The notes under the pieces were generated by a model. The model made no database searches and was not told the DNA's origin. It saw only the letters and a program-made list of their open reading frames with translations. Of a DNA stretch of 64,000 bases, positions 58,024 through 64,000 are shown in pieces (the stretch's first letter is position 1; every line of letters starts with the position of its first letter). A program made the translations under genes and the position numbers. The stretch covers positions 1-64,000 of the forward strand of contig DATIHR010000018.1 in NCBI GenBank assembly GCA_035480575.1, read 5' to 3'. This DNA comes from PMNU01 sp035480575. Its GTDB lineage: Bacteria; Patescibacteriota; Saccharimonadia; Saccharimonadales; UBA4665.

Positions 58024-58566
58024 TTACAGCTCTAGTTTTACAAAGTCACCCTGCACGATATCGATATCTAGAGCCGATTGTTTTGGTATATTTTTGATTC
58101 TAGCAATGAGCAGCTGGAGTACAGTGTAGTGAGAAACAACTAAAATATTTGAATAGCTCGCTTTCTGTTCGCGCAGATACTGTAAAAAACTGTCAACCTT
58201 CTCCAGTAGCTCATCATGCGACTCGCCGTCATTAAATTTTGCCGTCCATATATCCGGCTCCTCGGAAAGTGCTTTATGGTATTCATTCACGGACTTCCCC
58301 TCATGTCCCATGTTGAGATCATTCAGCCTATCATCCTGGCGTATTTCTATATTCCGCCCGCTTGTGATGTATCGCGCCGTTTCAAGAGTTCGTGGCAAGT
58401 ATGAGGCAAATGCCAGGTCTATTGGTGATTGTTCTAAGACTTTTGCGAGTTCTTGAGCTTGCTCTATGCCCTTACTAGTGAGATGCACATCGACATTAGG
58501 ATCCGAGTTACTAAGGCCTAAAACGTTATAGTTTGTTTCGGCGTGTCTAGCTAGATATATAATCAT
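58024..58566 (-). CDS. Histidine phosphatase (phosphoglycerate mutase-like)
   Basis: 180 aa: IIYLARHAETNYNVLGLSNS (RHG-type catalytic His, here RHAET), HLTSKGIEQAQELAKVLEQ, FASYLPRTLETARYI, DDRLNDLNMGHEGKSV (acid) and ILVVSHYTVLQLLIARI (second His). Branch 1 histidine phosphatase with a broad range of possible phosphomonoester substrates. Promoter TGC-TATCAT lies 8 nt before ATG 58566. Same strand as the kinase-like gene. Confidence 0.9.
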   Translation of the reverse strand: MIIYLARHAETNYNVLGLSNSDPNVDVHLTSKGIEQAQELAKVLEQSPIDLAFASYLPRTLETARYITSGRNIEIRQDDRLNDLNMGHEGKSVNEYHKALSEEPDIWTAKFNDGESHDELLEKVDSFLQYLREQKASYSNILVVSHYTVLQLLIARIKNIPKQSALDIDIVQGDFVKLEL

Positions 58567-58793
58567 ATCTTTTAATGATAGCAGCCAGTTTGTACATCAT
58601 GCTTCTGTGACTTCGTAATTTCTTGGATGGATCCTCGGCTGGTTCTGTATTACTGTAGGCTTGCCTCAATTTTTGACATATCTCGTGCTGGCTTTTTAAT
58701 CTCAAAGAGCTGCTTGACGCTAGCTAGTTTAGCCTAAATGAGATTAAGGCATTTGATAATGACGGAAAAATCAAAATAGTTGAGCTTTGCGGC

Positions 58794-58930
58794 TCATTGA
58801 AATGCTTCTTTAAATCCCTCATCAAGTAGCTCACGAATCTCTTGAGCATCCACGCTTTCGAGTTCTTTGTCAAAAGTTTGATTCCCGACCTGCCACCCCT
58901 GCCAAACAAAATACCCACGCCGCAGGCCTG
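58794..58930 (-). pseudogene. Possible C-terminal coding remnant
   Basis: A minus-strand frame without a start codon reads VWQGWQVGNQTFDKELESVD then AQEIRELLDEGFKEAFQ-stop, protein-like in composition (acidic amphipathic helix) but only about 45 codons and overlapping the terminator at its 5' end. The rest of the gap 58567-58961 shows no gene. Low confidence. Confidence 0.25.
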
Positions 58931-58942
58931 GGTATTTTGTTT
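58904..58942 (-). terminator. Terminator downstream of the DUF2188 gene
   Basis: Perfect 14-bp inverted repeat AAACAAAATACCCA/TGGGTATTTTGTTT with a GC-rich loop; on the minus strand the right arm ends in TATTTTGTTT. It lies 20 nt past the stop of the DUF2188 gene. Confidence 0.85.
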
Positions 58943-58961
58943 AAGTAGTTAGGTACTCTTG

Positions 58962-59234
58962 CTAGCGGCTTTTAACTTCAACGACGGTTATCTTACCGTC
59001 TTTGCCGAAAATAACGATATCAGCGCGCGGATCTGCTGATTTCTTAACATAACTAATAGCAGCGGCTTTTGTAGCGAAATTCCCACTTGGCCTAGCGGCA
59101 TTTGCTTTTTTAACGCTCCATCCGGACTTAGATGGCGCTACATAATAGCCCTTTTGCCCACGCTGAACGGCGCCAGTATATTCTTTGATCTGGGCGTTAT
59201 TCTTAGATGGCTTGGGGAGTGGTTTACGTTGCAT
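58962..59234 (-). CDS. DUF2188 protein
   Basis: 90 aa from ATG 59234, overlapping the zeta-like gene end by 11 nt. YYVAPSKSGWSVKKANAARP, GNFATKAAAISYVKKSADPR and VIFGKDGKITVVEVKSR fit DUF2188: a small beta-beta-beta-alpha unit with a basic tail, often found near restriction, toxin or phage genes. It may be a partner of the preceding P-loop protein; no activity is known. Confidence 0.78.
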   Translation of the reverse strand: MQRKPLPKPSKNNAQIKEYTGAVQRGQKGYYVAPSKSGWSVKKANAARPSGNFATKAAAISYVKKSADPRADIVIFGKDGKITVVEVKSR

Positions 59235-59826
59235 GGAAAATCTTGTTCCTAATCTCTGCTTCAGTATATTGCCTTTGACGTAATAGCTCAACCATCGACG
59301 TTTTATCTGAAAAAATGATCTCCGTAAAGTGTAGGCCTCCATCGGAATCATATTCGCTGTCAATTATAGTAATATCGATGTCAGGCAGCTTTTCTGCAAT
59401 CTCCAATAATGTTTTTCTCGAAGAACTGTGAGTCCTAAAAAAGTGCTCTGGCGGAAATTCACGCTCACGACCAAGAAAAGCACTAAAGGCAATGTTAAAG
59501 TCTTCAGGCATTACCGCCGTGACGCTTACATGCTTGCCTCTTTTTATTGCTTTTCTAATCTTGATCTTTGCACCCTCAAAGCTCGGTAAGGTCCCATCTA
59601 GTACGATAATCTCTTGCGAGTCCAAATAGACTGAAAGGTATTCAGTCTTGCCCGAGGCCGCACCTCCCGACAGGAGTATTACTTCGTTCTCAGATCTTTC
59701 TTTAATGGCTCTATCGTATGTCTGATCTGCTAGTTTTGCTGACGCTTGATGAAATTCGTCAGAACGGGCAGGCTCGTATCCGGGTAAGGTTTTCTTTAGT
59801 TCGTCAGCAGAAATAATAAAAGCCAT
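59224..59826 (-). CDS. Zeta-toxin-like P-loop kinase
   Basis: 200 aa: ADQTYDRAIKERSENEVILL followed by SGGAASGKTEYLSVYLDS (Walker A), IIVLDGTLPSFEGAKIKIRK (strand with D-G-T), VSVTAVMPEDFNIAFSAFLG and a Glu-rich end. Similar to zeta/PezT-like kinases, which phosphorylate UDP-N-acetylglucosamine or related sugars and poison wall synthesis. Promoter TATACT ends 6 nt before ATG 59826. A small frame upstream (59861-59959) and DUF2188 downstream complete a toxin-antitoxin-like trio. Confidence 0.72.
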   Translation of the reverse strand: MAFIISADELKKTLPGYEPARSDEFHQASAKLADQTYDRAIKERSENEVILLSGGAASGKTEYLSVYLDSQEIIVLDGTLPSFEGAKIKIRKAIKRGKHVSVTAVMPEDFNIAFSAFLGREREFPPEHFFRTHSSSRKTLLEIAEKLPDIDITIIDSEYDSDGGLHFTEIIFSDKTSMVELLRQRQYTEAEIRNKIFHAT

Positions 59827-59860
59827 GAAGATAGTATATGCTTTTATCTGACCTTAATTA

Positions 59861-59959
59861 TTAATCTTTGTCTAGTAATTTTCGTATTTGATGGATTTCC
59901 AATTTAATCTCAGTAAGTTCGCCATCGCTAAGACCTTGAGCTATCTCTTCCCAAACCAT
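59861..59959 (-). CDS. Tiny acidic/helical peptide upstream of the zeta-like gene (candidate antitoxin, perhaps disrupted)
   Basis: 32 codons from ATG 59959: MVWEEIAQGLSDGELTEIKL then EIHQIRKLLDKD-stop. The frame stays protein-like eight codons further upstream (EFQDAVRT) before meeting TAG. The best Shine-Dalgarno (AGGAG) points to an ATG in another frame, so the true start may be lost or frameshifted. 34 nt before the zeta-like gene. Position and charged helical make-up recall antitoxins of zeta-type modules, but homology is not claimed. Confidence 0.45.
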   Translation of the reverse strand: MVWEEIAQGLSDGELTEIKLEIHQIRKLLDKD

Positions 59960-60062
59960 AGTTCGAACCGCATCCTGGAACTCCTACCAAGTCAAATAAC
60001 AGATACGAGATACTATCGTTGAGCGTACAATCGTCCGATTTTTGCTGTTTCTAAGCCGTTGT

Positions 60063-60776
60063 GTGCGGCTAGTTGTCTCTGGCCCGACAGAGCGAACAGC
60101 ATTTCGTATACTTTACACATGGCCCACAATAACAGAGCCAGTTTCGAAGCTGGTATTCGGGACGCTCGAAGAGGATGCAGCCAAACATATGTTTGGCTAG
60201 CTCCATTACCTTAGGTCTTTTCGCGAAGGCTCTGAGGCGTATGCGCTGTTTACTCCAGACAGCCACCAACCGGTAGCTGCGTGCACCGTGTCACCGCTCC
60301 AGTGGAGTGGCCTGGCGAGCCTGCTCGAGCGTACAACTGGGGTAAAACAAGCTAATGTATTTGATGTATCTCGGGTCTTTGCTTTTGACGCCGCACCCAA
60401 AAACAGCATATCGGCGCTCCTGTCAAAAGTTCGCAAGACAGTTCGGCTAAACCATGCGGATGCGTTGCTGATGAGCACTGTGGTGGACCAGAATCTTGGA
60501 TTTACGGGGCAAAGTTATGTAGCTGCGAACTGGCGGCGCTGGTGTCGTGTAGAGCCGCGTCCATACCTTTATCTTGATGAAGCCTACAAGACAATTAGAC
60601 AACTACAAGATGTGCATGGCGAAAAAAGATGGGAAGATCTTATGGCGGACCCGACGCTTAAATTCGAGATAAGTAGCGTTGGAATGCTTGAATCGCTTGT
60701 CTTTATTCAACCTTTGCAGCATGGATCCATAGGGGCATATTCCCATCAAGATCATTACCTAAAGCGTCAACAGTAG
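60063..60776 (+). pseudogene. Hypothetical gene interrupted by one in-frame amber codon
   Basis: The frame from GTG 60063 reads MRLVVSGPTERTAFRILYTW, TITEPVSKLVFGTLEEDAAK, HMFG, then TAG at 60198-60200, and continues in the same frame LHYLRSFREGSEAYALFTPD, VAACTVSPLQWSGLASLLER to the stop at 60776. Both sides look like one protein of about 237 residues. TAG is an ordinary stop elsewhere in the window, so this is probably a nonsense mutation; the part from GTG 60288 (162 aa) could still be made. The family is not recognised. Confidence 0.55.
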
Positions 60777-60874
60777 TTACTTTATCTTTGATAAGCCTTC
60801 CCCCGATGCTGTACGCGATTTGATGTTTAAGAACAGCATTGCAGTTTAGGAAACCGGCATGTAGCATCGAAACC

Positions 60875-61648
60875 ATGGGAACGTTTGAACCTTTTACGCT
60901 GCAGCATAAAGTGAAACCGCCTGAAGTATTCAGCCTACGGCGTAAAATCTGGCAGGCCATCGCATATGCTAGCAGTTATGGGTACGATCCGCGCAGATGG
61001 CGAATTGCCCATTCGCCGCGCGTTCTTATGTGCGATGCGATTGAAATGCGGGAGGTCATGGATGATTCGCGGCACCGTACGCCAACCAAGTATGCCGACC
61101 ACAATAAGCTAATTATCGATGAGCTTATGCTCGGTGTCGAGCGGGGGCATAGTACCGTTTTTCCCACGACAATCCGCACCGCGGCGGGCATTGGCGACAA
61201 TGCGGGCACAACTTTCTTGCGACTGTACGTAGAAACCGACTGTTATCTCAACGCCCGTTTAAAGCAAGAACAGCTATATATTCAGGAAACAGTTGCGCCA
61301 TATATTGGTTGTGCTGCGGCAGATGTGTGTCTCTCTAGCCCGTATGCTACCCTGGCCGCAATTTCCAGTGCGGAAACCGAGCAGCACGAGCTAGATGTTA
61401 TAACAGATGAGGCAGAGCGCCTCGGTATCCACCGAACGCCTTTTGCTGTACGCTCATTGGAACGACCGAGAGTCGGCAAGGGTCAATCCAATTTTGGCCC
61501 ATGGCTAGGTTGTTACTTCGCGGAAGAGAAAAATTTGTTCCATAGCCAGCATATGCTTGCCTATGCAGCCAATCTTGGACTTATGGAGATGGGTATTCTG
61601 CCGAATGAGCCCCGGCCGATACGCTTTGCGAACGACTATAGACAGTAG
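60875..61648 (+). CDS. Hypothetical protein, about 257 aa
   Basis: Unrecognised. ATG 60875 is preferred over TTG 60839 because TAGCAT ends 7 nt before it. Soluble: VFSLRRKIWQAIAYASSYGY, YADHNKLIIDELMLGVERGH, FLRLYVETDCYLNARLKQEQ, SAETEQHELDVITDEAERLG and a C-terminal GNAT-like spacing (LLGCYFAEEKNLF type) without clear motifs. Follows the amber-interrupted gene by about 100 nt. Convergent with the large gene at 61651, 2 nt between stops. Confidence 0.55.
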   Translation: MGTFEPFTLQHKVKPPEVFSLRRKIWQAIAYASSYGYDPRRWRIAHSPRVLMCDAIEMREVMDDSRHRTPTKYADHNKLIIDELMLGVERGHSTVFPTTIRTAAGIGDNAGTTFLRLYVETDCYLNARLKQEQLYIQETVAPYIGCAAADVCLSSPYATLAAISSAETEQHELDVITDEAERLGIHRTPFAVRSLERPRVGKGQSNFGPWLGCYFAEEKNLFHSQHMLAYAANLGLMEMGILPNEPRPIRFANDYRQ

Positions 61649-61650
61649 TA

Positions 61651-63510
61651 TCATTTGGCGTAGGCTTCCGCAGCGGTTTCTACGGCATCGGAAATTTGCA
61701 TTGTTAGCTCTTCGGCTGCGCGGTTCCGGGCATAGTTTGGCCGGGCTAGACGCATCCGTTCAACCTGGATTAGTTTATTCAAGAACGGTATCGCCCTACG
61801 GCCTTTCTGCATAAATAACCTATAGTCTACAACAATAGACTTGTCTTCTACGGTAATGCCGTTATTTGTAGACAATTTGACAAAGACGGGGTGCTCTCGT
61901 TCATAGCGATCGTCTGCTAAATTGATCGGGAGAATAACGGCATTAAATTCACCGCGTGTACTGCCGCTACGCATACTTGCGGGTAGCACAAGATGCCTGG
62001 CGGTTTCGTCGGTAGCACCGTTTAAAAGCAGGCATAATGATGTTATGATTGCCGAAACTTCCAGCCTTATTAATTGCTCTTCATCGTGCGTTCGTAACAT
62101 GGCGGTCTCAGCTTGCAGTAATTTGGGGCCTAACGCGGCGGCGGCAAGAGTATATGCGTGTGCGGCTTCGGTAATGGCTTGGAAATCATCGGTCGTGCAG
62201 AGCGCTTTATATGTACGTACAGCGGCTTGGTCCAAGAGTGTCTGCAGCTCGTTACCCGGGAAATAACCGGCTACTTCTTCGGCGCAGCGATCAAAGGTTG
62301 CTTCCGACGTGTCAAATAAATCTCGAGCTTGCTGCATAAGCTTCGTAGCTTCCTGTTCGGCTATAGCGGCTTTGGGCTCTATTGCCCGGGCATCGTAGCG
62401 AGACACCCTGCCCGCTTGTGTGTATAAGTCTGTTGCTTCGGCCTGTTTGCTGCGGGATTGTTCGGCCAAGATTTGCGCATGATCAAGTTGCATCCACGCG
62501 AGTGTATAAAATTCATTATTCGGCAATTCGCCATTATTCATTCGTAGCTCTAGGTTAGCCCGGTTAATACGTAACGTTTGCTCAGGAATAGCGGCTAAGT
62601 CATGAGAGGATTGGCTGACATACCAAGAGGTTTCGGCAGAGGGCGCTGGCCCTTGGCTGGCAACCTCAATCTCCGCTCGCCTGTCTTCTAATACTGCTAG
62701 TGATTCCTGCGCCGTCTCGTGCAAGTACTCCATGCAGTCAATCGCCGTAGTTGCTAATTGATCACGTGGGACGCCCTTGAGAGTGAATTCGTAGCTACCT
62801 GCTGGATAGTCTACATACGCTCGCAGTGTCGCAAACGATTTGCCTTGGTATTGGTCGAACCATCTGCCGTTGCCTAGTATGGCTGGGGGCAAAAAGGATT
62901 CGCCAAATTGACTCGCTTCGGCGACAGACAGTGCCAAAGCTATCCCGCCTTTTCTGTCGATAGTATTCATATCCCAGGGCTGTCGTGGTAGTGCCGGTAG
63001 TGTAACAGCTCGTAACGGCGAAAATTCACTTAATAGTGCCAGGGCGGTAAGGACGTGCAGGTAGTGTGTTGTGTCTTCGTCGCATACCTCTGGTGCGAGC
63101 AGCCGCCGCGCTGATTCTTGGATGGTTTTTAGGTAGCGTTGCTTATAATTTTTTGTGCCTGGTTGGTGGTATACATCTATACTTGCCGCTGCCACTAGTG
63201 CGCGGGCTCTTGTTAAGTCCGGGATAGTTTCGTCTTGGCTTAGCGTTGTTAGCTCCGACTGGGCCATTTGACGTACATACGTCTGTTCGCTTGGCAAGTA
63301 TGGTCTGCCGGTTTCGGGTTTGGGCTGCGAGCGCATCGCCTGGGATAGTTCGAACGTGGACCACGCCTTGTTGTACCTGTCTTGTGGCACCGTGCCGACA
63401 TCCATCGTCTGTAGGGCAAGTAGATCGGTGATAGCAATTTTACCTAGTTGCGTATATACGGCGACACTATACCTGGCCAAAGCCTCTGCCGGCGGCGGTA
63501 GCTGATTCAT
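61651..63510 (-). CDS. Large helical hypothetical protein, 619 aa
   Basis: Not recognised. Almost entirely helical by composition (Ala, Leu, Glu, Gln): ARYSVAVYTQLGKIAITDLL, AQSELTTLSQDETIPDLTRA, EFYTLAWMQLDHAQILAEQS, EATKLMQQARDLFDTSEATF. This suggests TPR/HEAT-like repeats in the middle, with a short beta-rich part near 220-250 (KSFATLRAYVDYPAGSYEF) and another near 520-570 (GEFNAVILPINLADDRYERE). No membrane segment. GGGGATA precedes ATG 63510. 73 nt after another gene on the same strand. Confidence 0.6.
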   Translation of the reverse strand: MNQLPPPAEALARYSVAVYTQLGKIAITDLLALQTMDVGTVPQDRYNKAWSTFELSQAMRSQPKPETGRPYLPSEQTYVRQMAQSELTTLSQDETIPDLTRARALVAAASIDVYHQPGTKNYKQRYLKTIQESARRLLAPEVCDEDTTHYLHVLTALALLSEFSPLRAVTLPALPRQPWDMNTIDRKGGIALALSVAEASQFGESFLPPAILGNGRWFDQYQGKSFATLRAYVDYPAGSYEFTLKGVPRDQLATTAIDCMEYLHETAQESLAVLEDRRAEIEVASQGPAPSAETSWYVSQSSHDLAAIPEQTLRINRANLELRMNNGELPNNEFYTLAWMQLDHAQILAEQSRSKQAEATDLYTQAGRVSRYDARAIEPKAAIAEQEATKLMQQARDLFDTSEATFDRCAEEVAGYFPGNELQTLLDQAAVRTYKALCTTDDFQAITEAAHAYTLAAAALGPKLLQAETAMLRTHDEEQLIRLEVSAIITSLCLLLNGATDETARHLVLPASMRSGSTRGEFNAVILPINLADDRYEREHPVFVKLSTNNGITVEDKSIVVDYRLFMQKGRRAIPFLNKLIQVERMRLARPNYARNRAAEELTMQISDAVETAAEAYAK

Positions 63511-63583
63511 ACATGTATCCCCATTCGAGTCATACCGTAGCAGAATTGCTATGTATGAATCAAATTGTGCACATAAAAGCGTC

Positions 63584-64000
63584 TTATACGTCCGAAGAAA
63601 AAACGTACGTCACACGCTCGTGCCACGCTATGGGCGTTAAGGCGGCTTTGGATAGCACCGGTATAATTCGGCCTGCTGCGGCTTCTACGTCTAGAAAACG
63701 GTTTGGCAATATAGAGATTTGGTGCTCTGCTTGGAACGGGTTGGCGTTGGGATTGAGCTGTACCAGGGCGGGTACATCTGACCATTGGTTCCAGTCCGGT
63801 AGTTTTTTGTTGTCTACAGGTTGTGGTTCGGGAAAATGTAGGCCCGGCAGGCCACCGTTACGGTGTGTCTGCCATAAGGATGCAAGGTAAGCAGCGGAAA
63901 ATAGTGGTTTGTTAGCGGTGGATTGAGGTAAATCGTATAATTCGCCCTGCGCAATGTGGCCTTCCGCAAGCCCGAGCGACGCCAGGGCAACATCGCTGTA
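63584..64000 (-). CDS. Hypothetical protein, C-terminal end (partial)
   Basis: Open from the window edge to TAA at 63584-63586 (138 residues): VALASLGLAEGHIAQGELYD, SAAYLASLWQTHRNGGLPGL, ISILPNRFLDVEAAAGRIIP, TPIAWHERVTYVFSSDV. No stop for 138 codons, and the protein-like composition marks it as the coding strand. The family is not recognised. Same strand as the 619-aa gene, perhaps co-transcribed. Confidence 0.6.
   Translation of the reverse strand, partial: YSDVALASLGLAEGHIAQGELYDLPQSTANKPLFSAAYLASLWQTHRNGGLPGLHFPEPQPVDNKKLPDWNQWSDVPALVQLNPNANPFQAEHQISILPNRFLDVEAAAGRIIPVLSKAALTPIAWHERVTYVFSSDV

Noticed and set aside
58724..58918. Minus-strand 64-codon frame MGILFGRGGRSG...
   Set aside because: It begins within the terminator stem, has an improbable composition and conflicts with a more protein-like frame in the same place.
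1..64000. CRISPR arrays, rRNA genes, prophage structural genes, replication origin
   Set aside because: No regularly spaced direct repeats, no rRNA sequence, no capsid or tail genes and no dnaA-box cluster were seen on reading both strands.

Overview
The window looks like a chromosomal segment of a Patescibacteria/CPR bacterium, most likely Candidatus Saccharibacteria (TM7). This is inferred from content, not from a search. It uses a standard code (TGA, TAA and TAG are all stops) and has balanced base composition and small tightly packed genes. It carries a bare glycolytic core (pyk, pgk, tpiA), no amino-acid or nucleotide pathways, many cell-surface proteins (PT-linker beta-helix proteins, an Rpf/YabE-like muralytic enzyme, a CHAP amidase, a pilin-like protein, FN3 proteins) and many genes of no recognisable family.

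Layout. 1-3.3 kb: the end of an SGNH hydrolase, then two paralogous surface beta-helix genes. 3.3-5.4 kb: an ArsR-controlled VOC/SRPBCC operon, then a REP-associated tyrosine transposase (RAYT) flanked by palindromes with the core AAAGGACGGACCTTT. 5.5-10.4 kb: the glycolytic block. 10.4-21.2 kb: an HTH/histidine-methyltransferase-like fusion, a PcrA-type helicase, NUDIX, the G5/lysozyme-like protein, rsmA, MarR and an AAA+ ATPase. 21.3-21.8 kb: tmRNA (ssrA). 21.9-33.9 kb: two tandem genes for proteins built of four LuxR/GerE-like HTH repeats, then FMN reductase, pilin, TauE half, LUD/HxlR, CHAP and trehalase-like genes, and a second tandem array of four-HTH genes on the minus strand with one truncated copy. 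33.9-41.8 kb: Endonuclease Q plus a UvrD-like helicase, slipin, FN3 surface protein, cupredoxin-like protein, a second AAA+ ATPase and tRNA-Phe. 41.9-48.3 kb: small unknown operons, a SET-domain protein and DUF218. 48.4-51.8 kb: a sugar-nucleotide cluster. 51.8-60 kb: nucleotide/peptide housekeeping genes, an IS3 element truncating an aldo/keto reductase, a HIT protein, and a zeta-toxin-like module. 60-64 kb: genes of unknown function, one with an in-frame amber codon.

Two features stand out. The first is the RAYT with five copies of its putative target palindrome in the first 26 kb. The second is a paralogous family of multi-HTH proteins (four full-length, one remnant, one two-repeat relative), three of whose promoters are conserved. 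Many genes have a -10 box (often TGn-extended) ending 6-7 nt before the start codon with no Shine-Dalgarno, so leaderless transcription seems to be common here. The ArsR gene seems to start this way at an ATT codon inside its own palindromic operator.
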